This document shows, one piece after another, positions 52,101-60,000 of a stretch of 60,000 nucleotides of DNA; the stretch's first letter is position 1, and the number at the start of each line of letters is the position of its first letter. The notes below the pieces were generated by a model. That model was given only the letters and a program-made list of their open reading frames with translations. It searched no databases and had not been told where the DNA came from. The DNA is from Antedon mediterranea (taxonomy: Eukaryota; Echinodermata; Crinoidea; Comatulida; Antedonidae): the NCBI RefSeq assembly GCF_964355755.1, contig NC_092670.1, positions 23,375,201 to 23,435,200 of the forward strand. The letters are read 5' to 3'. Both the position numbers and the translations under genes were made by a program.

Positions 52101-55100
52101 AGTCATTTAAAAGTGTAGATTAATATTAAACTTATTCACTCACAACTAGTGCAGTATGTAAATGCTAATATTGATGGTGATTTCTTAGAGTGCAATACCT
52201 AATCTTTTAAGTTTTTGTCTGTTTTTACCGAAGTTATATATATTATATTACTTGTTTTAGCATTAGGAAAAAGAATTTTATTTTTGTATTTCCAAAAGTG
52301 ACAATAAATATATCTTGTATCATAGTAAGATAATTATATTCATACACAGTACTACTCTAGTCTTTATTATTCTCCCTATTCAAATCTTGGAAGACTTAAA
52401 AGCATGGCCAAACCACAGAGGGTGCTATATATTTTTTTAATGCACCAAAAAATAGAGGGTGCTATTATTTGGAAACTCCCGATTATCGGGAGACTTTCTT
52501 TTGTAGTACTAGCCCATAACATGTAAATGTAGACCTAGTTATACCATGGAACTATCTTATAGTTCCATGGTTATACTGTACAATTGCGTGCAAATGTTCA
52601 CTAGCCATCGACAATTTGGTCCTAAATCGAGACCTATACTGTATTACAGTATCTCTAGTATTTTTAGGATGATATTGTGAAGTGTTGGTATACTATTAAA
52701 ACTACAGGCCTACTAAAATTATTATTTTTTTTTGTTTTCTAATGGCAAAATAGAATCTTTAAATGGTTTTGGCTTGAATTACAGCATTGAATGAATTATT
52801 CTGTTACACTAATATGTATCTAATTTCCCAAGCAATCAGTTTACTGTAGTAGAGAAAGCTGAACACTATTGTAGCCTTAATATTGATCATTTCAAGTCAT
52901 TCTTTTTTAGGAATGAGACCGCTACACTATGCTGCTTGGCAGGGTAAACTTGAGCCTGTGGTGCTTCTGTTAAAGGCTGGTGCTAGCCCGAATGAGGTTT
53001 CGTTGGAGGGTGACACACCACTTCATCAGGCTAGCCAGTATGGTAGTTATCGAGTTGTAAGTATTGAGATACTCATGGTGAAATAAATGAAAGATATTAT
53101 AAAAACATACTAAATCAACAGATAATGTTTAATACTTGTAAACACATGATTCATAGTGCTTTTATCAGAATACTTTATATTTAATTGTCTTTTTTGGTAT
53201 GTTGTGAACTTGTATTTAACATGTTTTATTAATTGTTATTTTAATTTGAGGTATACCATACTGTGTGAAATGAAAGCTCTCTATTGGCTCGTGTGGTGCA
53301 ACAATTTTGCTATTACCTTTTCTTTAGGCCGAAGTCTTATTGCAATTTTACGCTGACCCAACAGTAAAAAACAAAGCTGGAAAAACCTCTTTAGATTTAG
53401 CTGCAGAATTTGGAAAGTTAGAAGTAGTGAACCTTCTACTAAGAAGCCCACAAAGTATGGACTTAATTTCACCTAAAACACATATGAACGTCAGTATGCA
53501 TACTCCGCTACATTTAGCTGCGAAAAATGGACACAGTGACGTTATCAAGTAAGTTTATTGATAATTTCTAGGAATTAGTTACAGTACATCGTGCTAATTC
53601 ATTGACATTGAGGCATATTTCATAACTTGGTTCCTTCTAGGTCCAGGCAACAACCCACAATGCAAATCCTATAGGTTGTTAAAAATTAAAAACTTCCCTA
53701 TTACATTATAAAAGCTCCCTATAATTATGGGGAAAAACTCTGGCATGGCCTATTTTATGATTGGTTTGCCAGGATAACCCCATTAGCCTATTCTACTTGA
53801 AGAACAAGACAGTACCATTTACGGAGAGGGGTGTTCAATGAATTATCTAATTTTCAAATTATATCTCTTTTGAGAAATATGCTTAACTTTGGGTTTGTGT
53901 ATTTTAGGTTACACAATAAAGTAAATTGATCAATTACTTGAAATCTAATACAGAGTTTGAGATTACTTTCTATGTTCCATATAAAGTTTAAAAACTTTAC
54001 ATGTAATACTAATATGGTTATATAGCACAACTAACCAAGCTCTTTGAAATTCTGCTCAAAATCTATATTTTACATTATCATTGAGTATTATAGTACTGTA
54101 CCTCAAGTCACGATTTATTTATTCGTTACATGCCGATAGCTGAATTCCTATTGAGATAGAGAGGTAACCCAAGAATTTTCCAGTTGTGAATTGATTAAGT
54201 GATTTCAGTTGTCAATATCTTTAATGAGGAGAGGCCAAATATCAATCAACTTGAACAATTCTAGAGTTAAAGAGACTATACTATTTAATCAAGAAACAAA
54301 ATCTAGGTATTAGTTTAAGATTAGTTTTCATTGGACATTTTGTTTCTTTGGTTACAATTTACTGACATTTTAGAATCAAATTTAATGGAAGGAACCAGTT
54401 TAAACCTTTGTCTACAGTACACTATCAAACTAGTTTGACAAAAAAAAGTGTGATGTGCCCAAATATGGTAGTGATATGACATCATCATGCCCATATATGG
54501 GCACATAACATAAAGTTTGATAGTGTAGACAGAGCATAATCAGTAGGAACAACTACTAAGGAGACACCTAACAACCCAATAAAGTGTTCTGTAAGTCAGA
54601 GTTGTCAGTATTCTAATAATAGAATTAGTGACTGTTATACGGAACTAAACAACCATTTAAAGTCTTTTACGGTCTATTTGTTATTAACTTAAGGAAGAGT
54701 ATCTGTAGAGATGGCTTTGTCCGTTCCATTATACAACATGATGAGAAGCTTAGCTACCTGTAGATAACAATAAAATACAAAAAAACACAAGACCTAAATA
54801 ATTGCTATTTGAACTGTCCTGAATTGAGTATAGAATAGACTGCAAATCCTGCTTTATTCTTGATATTGAATCAGTATTAGTAATCAGTAGCATGTACTCT
54901 TTTTTGCTAGCTCTGCTAATACTAGTCTTACAGTATACTACTAAATATACAAATTCTGAACTAAACATTTAAAGAATTAGAGAAAATATATATGCAGCAA
55001 ATGCATCATATATTTTTACACCGAATGAAACTAAAATCATACGCTATTGCATCATTCTTTCCCGTTCAAATAATATTTTCCCCCTGAAAAAGTTGCATCT

Positions 55101-58100
55101 AAAAATTATATATTTACCTGAAAAAAACTTTAAAGCAAAAAATAGTCTTTGGTAGAATTTAACCTTTTTTTTTTTTTGCCTTTTTGTACCGGTAACTGAA
55201 AACATTTTTCTTTTTTTTAACTTCAGACGTGATAAATTCCATTAAAATGGCCTATTCAAAATCTGATTTTATTCATCTTCATTTCTCATGCTTTTTGGGG
55301 ATAATACATCAAAGTTCACCTCCAAGTTTACCTACAGTACCCCCTGCAGAACATTTTAATCCCTTAACATGTTTGTATGATTTGATCGTGATTTATTATG
55401 ATTTATACATAGTTTAAACAAAATCTGATTAATAACACAAACACTGAAAAACAAAAATAACACTGAGTTCATTTAGAGGTCAGTTTACACTACTTGTGTC
55501 AGTCCTACAGATGTAGAAATAATTAGAGATGAATGTAGGTTTTGTTTCTACTGGCAACCAATCAAATCTGTTTCTTCTTGTTTTCTTAATTTTAGCTACA
55601 TCTTGTCTTTAAATTGAATCATCACCGTTACCAGGACTACTACTGTACATGTATACTATTTATTTAGTTATTTATTTCGGACACTTCACCTTTAGAACAG
55701 TGGAACGAACAAAAACTGTAGTGCAAAAAATACTATTGTTTGCTTTCTAGGTACAGTAGTTTTTTAATACATTTTAAAAATAATATTCAAACAAATTAAT
55801 GTATATAATTTGTAGATACTACTTTGTTCGGTATTTAACTCATATTCAACTTCATACCAAATAAGGCAATAAAGGAATCATCTATTTTCAAATGGTCATT
55901 TTCAGTTGAGATTTATTCATAGGAAGATGAGCAGAGTATTATCATGTGTCGCTGTCTATATTGGCCATTTACAATTTATTTGAACGATGCAGATGAATTT
56001 ATCATTTTGAATTTCAGAATAATCTGGTCACTTCGCAGCCTATGATTTATACCTGTAGGCATACTAGTCATCTCAAGATGATAGTATTGTCATTAGCTGT
56101 TAGCTGTCTTTTCTATGCACGCTTAAGCTGATAAGATTCATACATCCAACATAAGTGAAATACACATTTCGCCATCTTCTTCATCATTCGATTCATTCCG
56201 GATTTTCATATCATCAGATCATTATCAAATCATCACTTTTATCATCACATAAAGTATCATACACATAATTTTATGATTTTTTTATTAACATTTTAGAATA
56301 TATTCATGTGAATATAAAATACAAATTTTACGACATCTGTGGATGACTAACTGACCCCAGCAATTTGTCCTACTTGATTATAATACACATTAACCATTGT
56401 CTAATCTTTTTTTATATGGTGACCGCCTCTAAAAAATCAGTAGAATCCAAAATAATACGTGCTATCTTCCTATATAGCTTCACAAACTGTCACACGCTAT
56501 TATACCAAAAGCTGTTAAGTTACTTAGCCTACCACTGAGATGAGACCATGTATGACATGCTTGATGGTCCCAGTGTGTGTCATTAGTCATCGGTGCTGGC
56601 TTACATGCTGTTGATTGTAATAGCATGTAGTTTACCGTAGAATAGCTTCTGAAAGTTTCCGACGAGACGAGACAGTGCTTCAGGGAAGAAGCGTCCATGA
56701 TGAAAAAATTATTGATAAATTGCTGTGTAGAAAGTTATGGACAGTCAACCTTTGAAAATGATATATGATTTAGGTACAAAGTATAATTTTTACTTAAAGG
56801 TGTATTGTCCCCCTGAAAAAATTTCTTTTGATAATACCATTTTTATTGTCAATAATAATTATCCGCTTTGACTAAAAATTGGATCGAAAACAAATTATTT
56901 ACCATAAAAACTGTAATTTAAAGCAAAATAGTCAAAATGGCTGCCAGCCATTGGGTTTTTGGTTGAATTTAACCATTTTATAAGTGAAAACATTATTTTT
57001 TTCTATGGAAGTGAAATTTATACAAAATAACCTATTCAAAGACTGATTTACCTAATATTCATCTTCATCATGCATCTCTAGCAATAAAGTATAATAATCA
57101 TACACTGTACAATGTTATTACTGTGCATACTGTCATCTTGACATGAGATAAACATTAAAAGGAACAAGAATATAAGATTATTCCACAATGTAAAATATTA
57201 TAATATATCATGCAGACATAGAGACTTCAAAGTATGGTTTGCTTAAGTTTTATGAAGCTCATCACACAGCTTTTTCATTTTCAAATGTTGACAGTTTTAT
57301 GGGCGTGTACAGTATTACTAAAATTATTTTTATAGTAAAATATTAATTTATAAATAAATTAAATATATCTGATTAAAGTTTATCAATGCAATTATGGAAT
57401 TCCACTTTAAATATTATAGTGATGGAATTTTTCTAATTTACTTTGCACTTTTAGATCACCCAATTTAACATTCATATAAACTATACAGCAAGCTAAGCCC
57501 ATTTAGCTATCCTTATTACCCATTCACAGAACCTTTTTAAGTAAGCTTCAAGATAGCAATGAGCTAAGCCTCCCAGCTATCCTTATTACCCATTCACAGA
57601 ACCTTTTTAAGTAAGCTTCAAGATAGCAATGAGCTAAGCCTCCCAGCTATCCTTATTACCCATTCACAGAACCTTTTTAAGTAAGCTTCAAGATAGCAAT
57701 GAGCTAAACCTCCCAGCTAGCCTTATTACCCATTCACAGCCTCGAGTAAGCTCACAGATAGAACTGGATCAGAAGCTGTCGCTACAAGCTGTCCTATTAG
57801 ACGGCTGCTTATTATCGGCTGATAAATGAATACCTATCTAGATATTACAATTTGAACAAAAAAAATGTAAACTGCTCCTATTGCTAGGTTTATAAAATTC
57901 TATATAATTTTCCATAATGGCTGTCAATTACTCTGGCGTAACATAGAGACTTGAGGCCCCTGGATTAGGAACCCTAAGTTGCCCTCCAACGCTGGAGTCC
58001 TCCTGCGTTTTTAGCCATTTTCATAGTACCATTACATACAGTACTTTTTCCGCAAACAAATATATTTTCAAGATGATTTTGATCAGTGATAATTGTTATT

Positions 58101-60000
58101 AAAACCCACACACTTCTACAGTAGTGAATAACTTATTGGATTTAGTTTCCCTAATTTTTGGATGTCGTTCTATAAGAACTGTTCTGTACTATATTATATT
58201 TAAACACTGTGAAAGTCCTAAATATCTCGAAATTGTAACTCACAGTGACTAAAAACAACACCACATCAAATCTGTAACACCAGAACGTTTTGAACTCCAA
58301 AGTTTTTTGACTTTTAAAACACTGTTGTTGATGCCCCAATGTGTGTACACTAAAGAGTTTTACTAGCGCTCAATGTGAAAGGAGTATTAGAGATACTCAT
58401 TATAACTAGATTCAGGAATTTGTGTTTGGTTGATTCCTTAGTGTGTACAGAACTGTAAAAAACTGTAAGATACAATGAGTCATGACATCCAACTGTGAAC
58501 AACTGTATGGAAAGAGAGAAGAGGAATTGTAAAGCCTATGAAATCATTCATAAAACTTCCTGTGTGTGCTGCAAAACTGTAAAGATATACTAGACATTTC
58601 TTGCCACATCATTGATTCTTTACAGTATAATTTGCGAGACATGAGACCACCAAATGTGAGACATATCTCTAGATCATTGCGAGCTTGTGTGAGATAAGTC
58701 AATGTGATGATATTGTTGTAGGCATCTCGCGTGTGAATATCCTATTGACAGTGGTGTAAAAAATGGGACGAGTGATTTGTATGTGTTGGAATAAAATACT
58801 AACATATTGATTTTGTAATGGATATGTTTTCTTAGTATCAATTCACTAGTTTCAGTGATTTGATTTTGTTTGACAATGGATGAGATGATGAGTTAGGCTT
58901 TTAATTTTGCTAACAAATTGTTTACGAAAGTAAATCTACTATCCACTCAGTAAGAACAAGGCCATCGTTAGTTCCCAAAAGAAAAATAAAATATTTTTCA
59001 ATAGTACGATCCTCAACTAAAATGATTTAGTTCATTGACAACAGCAGTGAACCAAACAATTTTATATTTATACATTTTAAAAGTGAAAATTCTCATTCAA
59101 ATTGTAACAATTCATAATCTCTAAAAACTGGTTTGATATTGATGTATCGTTCCTTTCATTCCCCAAATGTATAACTTACACTTGACAAAAAGCACAGTTG
59201 TTTGACGATCTAGTTCATTGAAGAACTACAGAGAGTGATGAATCTGTTACTTATTCTGCCACTACTTTGAACAATAGTTTTCTATACAGATTTTATCTAT
59301 ATTGTGTAATCGTTTTTAGTGTACAACCTACACATTCTATTCCTAGCATTATCTTGTTTATTTCTTCTTTGTACTGGACTATGATTATCACACCCATACT
59401 CTTTTTGAATATTGTACCAAGTTCTCTATCATGCAATGTGTGTAAACATGGATCAATGGTTTTATGTCCCATCCAAAGGATGAGGTAATGAGAGTAAATA
59501 GGTTACAATCAATGGCACAGACATGTCTCGCACCCATGCTCAGATATTAGTCCGATCTCTTACCATTATGCCATACTGCTCTAGTAAGAATAAAAGAGCA
59601 TTTAAAGGCAGATAATTAGTTGCTATATGAGAATACATTTATGGGGATAACAGATTATTTTGTAACAGGCCTTATACTAGCAGCCTCAGAATGAATAGTG
59701 TGTCTGTGTAACACCCCTTTTACAGCCCCATGATGGAGCATTAAAAGTAGTCAAAAGCCAGTTAATAATACTATAATACACACGCTTCTGTTGACTTCGT
59801 AATTGGTTGTTGATTTATATTGTACATTTATTCCGATGTTAGTAGGCAGGATTGAACATTTTATGGGTTGATTTATTAATCAATTGATCTGATGTATCAT
59901 GAAAAGTGATGTTATAATTGATTCGTACACACATTTACTGGTACACAGGGAGATTGCAGTGGCTGCAGGCTTTTCTCGCGCATTTTAATCCTGCAATTTA
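19878..60000 (+). CDS. CASKIN: Caskin (CASK-interacting protein) scaffold, N-terminal part, continues past the window
   Basis: Five coding exons are visible: 19878-19971, 39457-39508, 44533-44633, 52911-53056, 53328-53548. Joined, they give 204 codons plus two bases. The N-terminus ([10 protein letters not shown]) and the linker ending in NNQDTDG match vertebrate CASKIN1/2, and five ankyrin repeats follow, each with the T/S-P/A-L-H-x-A-A core: residues about 49-81 ([12 protein letters not shown]), then [33 protein letters not shown] and [11 protein letters not shown]. Full Caskins go on with a sixth ankyrin repeat, an SH3 domain, two SAM domains and a proline-rich tail, none of which lies in this window. 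Vertebrate Caskins bind CASK and receptor phosphatases at synapses; Drosophila has one homologue. Whether this is the single invertebrate orthologue cannot be told here. The start is supported by an upstream in-frame stop. Confidence 0.9.
20594..20779. mobile_element. Foldback MITE, copy 7 (Caskin intron 1)
   Basis: AAATCTCTTTCTACACTATC at the left and GATAGTGTAGACAGAGATTT at the right. The core contains three tandem TCTCTACCATATTTGGGCATA-type units, the reverse complement of the 21-bp word in copies 2 and 4. Confidence 0.85.
20808..20940. repeat. Interspersed 'GTGTCCC' repeat, copy 2
   Basis: CAGTGTCCCTTAATGATATC, TGAAAAGGGGTTGGCTGTAG, AAGTGTCCCGATATAAAGAA and GTGTCCCATGAATAGTGG follow in the same order as in the copies at 9721-9930 and 27112-27440. 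Confidence 0.55.
21437..21629. mobile_element. hAT-like MITE with perfect 8-bp target-site duplication
   Basis: The 193-bp element starts CAGTGTCGTAACGGC and ends GCGTTACGCCGCTG, giving imperfect inverted termini of about 14 bp. It is flanked on both sides by ATTGTATT (21429-21436 and 21630-21637), the 8-bp duplication expected for hAT transposition. The body is the reverse orientation of the copy at 26334-26534. No transposase frame. Confidence 0.85.
23824..24066 (+). mobile_element. tRNA-derived SINE (Ser/Leu-like head)
   Basis: 23824-23901 has the outline of a tRNA: GATAGCCGAGTGGTTTGG (A box), ACTGTCATACAGAA anticodon-arm-like, then GACCCGGGTTCAATTCCC (B box). It does not end in a proper acceptor stem but runs into a body (GTCCACTCAGCTGTAAATGA, GTACCTGG, ACAATGAGCTCCTAACAGCT) and finishes in a (TAG)n run at about 24067-24086. 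This is a SINE and not a tRNA gene. Confidence 0.75.
25010..25184. repeat. Tandem duplication, 87 bp x 2
   Basis: The unit beginning ATTATTCACGTTTGTCAAAT and containing AACCCCGCCCAATAAGC is repeated at an offset of 87 with one visible C/T difference (TTCACG vs TTTACG). Confidence 0.88.
26334..26534. mobile_element. hAT-like MITE, copy 2
   Basis: Starts CAGTGGCGTAACGCAGAGGC and ends ATAGCCGTTAAGCCACTG. Flanking octamers are GACAGTAG and TACAGTAG (7 of 8 match), consistent with a slightly decayed hAT 8-bp duplication. The body is homologous to 21437-21629 in the opposite orientation. Confidence 0.8.
27112..27440. repeat. Interspersed 'GTGTCCC' repeat, copy 3, with expanded 24-bp minisatellite
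   Basis: 27112-27208 matches the order of the copies at 9721 and 20808. From 27209 to about 27435 there are ten 24-bp units starting AATAGTAGGG, in two sub-types: GGTGTGTGTCCCCTA and GTTGTGTGTCCGATG. Because 24 is a multiple of three, both strands show repetitive open frames that are not genes. Confidence 0.85.
28070..28115. repeat. (ATT)n microsatellite at a retroposon tail
   Basis: A run of about fourteen ATT units followed by ATATTTATAAAGCGTCAATT and AAAGGCGCTGGGC, a pattern typical of a retroposon end. No longer body is recognisable. Confidence 0.7.
28450..28529 (-). mobile_element. tRNA-like SINE head, minus strand
   Basis: On the minus strand GTAGCTGTAGATTGGTGGTT (A-box region), GCTTGCCTTCCACTCCCAA and GGTTCAATCCTGACTGG (B-box region) trace a tRNA outline without a matching acceptor stem. 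A different family from the other SINEs here. Confidence 0.5.
29662..30001. mobile_element. Tc1/mariner-pogo-like MITE (340 bp)
   Basis: Termini TACAGTAAAACATGTATTTT and, at the right in reverse complement, TACAGTGAAACGTCTATTTT; both continue with ACG. CAGT ends next to a TA dinucleotide on both sides fit Tc1/mariner superfamily insertion into TA. Internal words (CAGTTTACGGATCG, TTTTCAGTTTACAACC) repeat near both ends. No transposase is encoded. Confidence 0.75.
32370..32395. repeat. (CATC)n microsatellite
   Basis: Five to six CATC/TCCA units. The minus-strand frame through it reads a short MDGWMDGW repeat that is not a gene. Confidence 0.85.
32961..33954. repeat. 994-bp tandem unit, copy A
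   Basis: Starts ATTCGACCCATTTGGCTTAG and ends AAATTACGAACGA. Compared by eye along its length with copy B, no difference was seen. Contains CCTAGGCCTAG-type palindromes and GACGTCA sites. Confidence 0.93.
33955..34948. repeat. 994-bp tandem unit, copy B
   Basis: Direct continuation of copy A, offset exactly 994, apparently identical. It is followed by unique sequence from 34949. Identity implies a very recent duplication, gene conversion or an assembly duplication. Confidence 0.93.
35404..36224. other. Caskin intron 1 sequence, nothing recognised
   Basis: AT-rich, no coding pattern, and no repeat family that I could match elsewhere in the window. Confidence 0.5.
36225..36297. repeat. Perfect 36-bp inverted repeat with a 1-nt spacer
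   Basis: Left arm 36225-36260 and right arm 36262-36297 are exact reverse complements around a single T at 36261. It starts AAAGAAGTTCAGAATTTTGT and ends ATTCTGAACTTCTTT. It can form a full cruciform in DNA or a 36-bp hairpin in RNA. Confidence 0.95.
36298..39456. other. Remainder of Caskin intron 1, nothing recognised
   Basis: About 3.2 kb of AT-rich intron. Open frames are short and lack family features. Confidence 0.5.
39457..39508 (+). CDS. CASKIN: Caskin coding exon 2
   Basis: 52-bp exon between TTTTTCAG and GTAAGA. It encodes [18 protein letters not shown], matching the vertebrate linker before the first ankyrin repeat. Phases (1 in, 2 out) fit exons 1 and 3 exactly. Confidence 0.88.
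39509..44532 (+). other. Caskin intron 2 (5.0 kb)
   Basis: Holds a degenerate pyrimidine-rich minisatellite at 40381-40575 and otherwise unremarkable AT-rich DNA. Frames at 42678-43028 and 43657-44210 lack any recognisable domain. Confidence 0.7.
40381..40575. repeat. Degenerate minisatellite, unit about 45-55 bp, about 4 copies
   Basis: Repeats of the theme ACCATTCAAGAGGAGAGG then AATGTACCCC(T)ATC. Copies differ by several substitutions and small indels. Confidence 0.75.
44533..44633 (+). CDS. CASKIN: Caskin coding exon 3 (ankyrin repeat 1)
   Basis: Encodes [12 protein letters not shown] through VDIKDNK, the first ankyrin repeat. The acceptor is TTTTGCAG and the donor AAAG/GTGAGA. Phases 2 and 1 match its neighbours. 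Confidence 0.92.
44895..45430 (-). mobile_element. LINE 3' end: RT C-terminal tail plus 3'UTR and (AAAT)n
   Basis: The minus-strand frame 45426-45115 (103 codons) begins with the '[12 protein letters not shown]' motif that closes the thumb region of CR1/Jockey-type reverse transcriptases, then the usual 'L-P-T-L-x-x-R-R' and a basic tail. A stop, an AT-rich 3'UTR and (AAAT)n at 44901-44923 follow. The element is 5'-truncated, as is usual for LINE insertions. Confidence 0.78.
48229..48257. repeat. CCATGG hairpin (11-bp arms)
   Basis: ACCATGGAGTA, a short loop (TCTT), then TACTCCATGGT; flanks AAA and AAA make the surroundings similar on both sides. Part of a small hairpin family. Confidence 0.7.
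51276..51715. repeat. Minisatellite 'GGGATTATACTTGAGTAT', about 20 copies
   Basis: Reiterations of about 20-23 bp of ATGGGATTATACTTGAGTAT alternating with TTTAAGAGTAGGAG variants. Near 51323-51352 it is interrupted by AAATAAATCAAATCAAATCA, a tail-like word also found at 11410-11438. Confidence 0.88.
52543..52571. repeat. CCATGG hairpin (13-bp perfect arms)
   Basis: ACCATGGAACTAT, loop CTT, then ATAGTTCCATGGT. The flanks TTAT and TATA extend the symmetry partly. Confidence 0.85.
52911..53056 (+). CDS. CASKIN: Caskin coding exon 4 (ankyrin repeats 2 and 3, first half)
   Basis: Encodes [11 protein letters not shown] (almost identical to vertebrate Caskins), [11 protein letters not shown], then [11 protein letters not shown]. 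Acceptor TTTTTTAG, donor GTT/GTAAGT, phases 1 in and 0 out. Confidence 0.94.
53328..53548 (+). CDS. CASKIN: Caskin coding exon 5 (ankyrin repeats 3 end, 4, and 5 start)
   Basis: Encodes [33 protein letters not shown], a spacer with [10 protein letters not shown], and [17 protein letters not shown]. Only 271 bp separate it from exon 4. Exits in phase 2; the next exon should start with the rest of ankyrin repeat 5 and is not in the window. Confidence 0.94.
54401..54536. mobile_element. Foldback MITE, copy 8 (Caskin intron 5)
   Basis: TAAACCTTTGTCTACAG...TATCAAACTAGTTTGACA, GTGATGTGCCCAAATATGGT, CCCATATATGGGCACAT, then AAAGTTTGATAGTGTAGACA. One 21-bp unit only. Distant from the cluster in the oligopeptidase gene. 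Confidence 0.83.
55070..55310. repeat. Diverged interspersed repeat, copy A
   Basis: TTTTCCCCCTGAAAAAGTTG, TTTAAAGCAAAAAATAG, GAATTTAACC, AAATGGCCTATTCAAA and ATTCATCTTCATTTCTCATGC occur in the same order as in 56801-57105. Unknown family. Confidence 0.6.
56801..57105. repeat. Diverged interspersed repeat, copy B
   Basis: GTGTATTGTCCCCCTGAAAA, TAATTTAAAGCAAAATAG, TTGAATTTAACC, AATAACCTATTCAAAGACTG and ATTCATCTTCATCATGCATC: the ordered counterpart of 55070-55310. Confidence 0.6.
57491..57770. repeat. Tandem repeat, 70-bp unit, about 3.6 copies
   Basis: AGCTATCCTTATTACCCATT, CACAGAACCTTTTTAAGTAA and GCTTCAAGATAGCAATGAG repeat with a period of 70 (71 for the first unit); the last unit is partial and diverged. 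Confidence 0.92.
57931..58024. mobile_element. hAT-like MITE, copy 3 (3'-truncated)
   Basis: CTCTGGCGTAACATAGAGAC then TTGAGGCCCCTGGATTAGGA, CTCCAACGCTGGAG and TTTTTAGCCATTTT match the left half of the copy at 26334-26534. Confidence 0.7.
59440..59583 (-). mobile_element. tRNA-derived SINE, minus strand
   Basis: On the minus strand AGTATGGCATAATGGTAAGA (A box), ATCGGACTAATATCTGAGC, ATGGGTGCGAG (B-box position) and TTTACTCTCATTACCTCATC followed by TTTGGATGGGAC. The same family as 3219-3430 and 11890-11995. Confidence 0.68.

Larger units (their letters stand above)
44634..52910 (+). other. Caskin intron 3 (8.3 kb)
   Basis: Contains a minus-strand LINE 3' end (44895-45430), two CCATGG hairpins and a 21-bp-type minisatellite. 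Outside these (for example 45730-48200, 48300-51270) it is AT-rich with nothing recognised. Confidence 0.75.
53549..60000 (+). other. Caskin intron 5 (more than 6.4 kb, continues)
   Basis: No sixth ankyrin-repeat exon was found up to the window end. It holds MITE copy 8, a diverged repeat pair, a 70-bp tandem repeat, a hAT-like fragment and a SINE. Confidence 0.7.

Noticed and set aside
55600-60000. Sixth ankyrin-repeat exon of Caskin
   Set aside because: No segment encoding the expected TALHEAA-type core with splice sites was found; it must lie beyond the window.

Overview
ORGANISM AND OVERALL CHARACTER. This is nuclear DNA of an invertebrate animal. It is AT-rich and holds three intron-split genes with GT-AG splice sites, long introns and many degraded transposable elements. 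The abundance of the word TAGGCCTA, the SINE types and a sea-urchin-like repeat landscape suggest a deuterostome invertebrate, most likely an echinoderm; this is an inference from style and not a proof. LAYOUT. 1-2910: a decayed Ty3/gypsy retroelement on the minus strand, itself interrupted by a plus-strand LINE fragment. 3092-3430: a composite 5S-rRNA/tRNA-like SINE. 4023-12185 (+): a complete 16-exon gene for an M3-family oligopeptidase A-like zinc metallopeptidase (688 aa assembled from the exons). 14406-18855 (-): a complete 10-exon adenylosuccinate lyase gene (ADSL, 480 aa). 18856-19877: about 1 kb between two divergent start codons, a probable bidirectional promoter with a 5'UTR intron for the rightward gene. 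19878 to beyond the right edge (+): the first five coding exons of a Caskin scaffold protein (N-terminus plus ankyrin repeats 1 to 5), spread over about 34 kb with introns of 19.5, 5.0, 8.3 and 0.27 kb and an unfinished intron of more than 6.4 kb. HOW THE GENES RELATE. The three products act separately: peptide degradation, de novo purine synthesis / purine nucleotide cycle, and CASK-linked scaffolding at synapses or cell junctions. The only functional link visible is the shared ADSL/Caskin intergenic promoter region. REPEATS. Most of the remaining sequence is intron or intergenic DNA with recognisable mobile elements: a foldback MITE family (8 copies, 6 of them in or next to the oligopeptidase gene), hAT-like MITEs (one with a perfect 8-bp target duplication), a Tc1/mariner-pogo-like MITE, three LINE 3' tails, a LINE reverse-transcriptase tail fragment inside ADSL intron 5, tRNA-derived SINEs, minisatellites with 14, 24, 70 and about 21 bp units, a perfect 36-bp hairpin, and a 2.9-kb terminal-inverted-repeat element carrying an apparently identical 994-bp tandem duplication. 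I found no CRISPR array, no operon and no convincing new multi-gene system. The most unusual structures are the 2.9-kb element, the perfect hairpin and the self-complementary MITE family.
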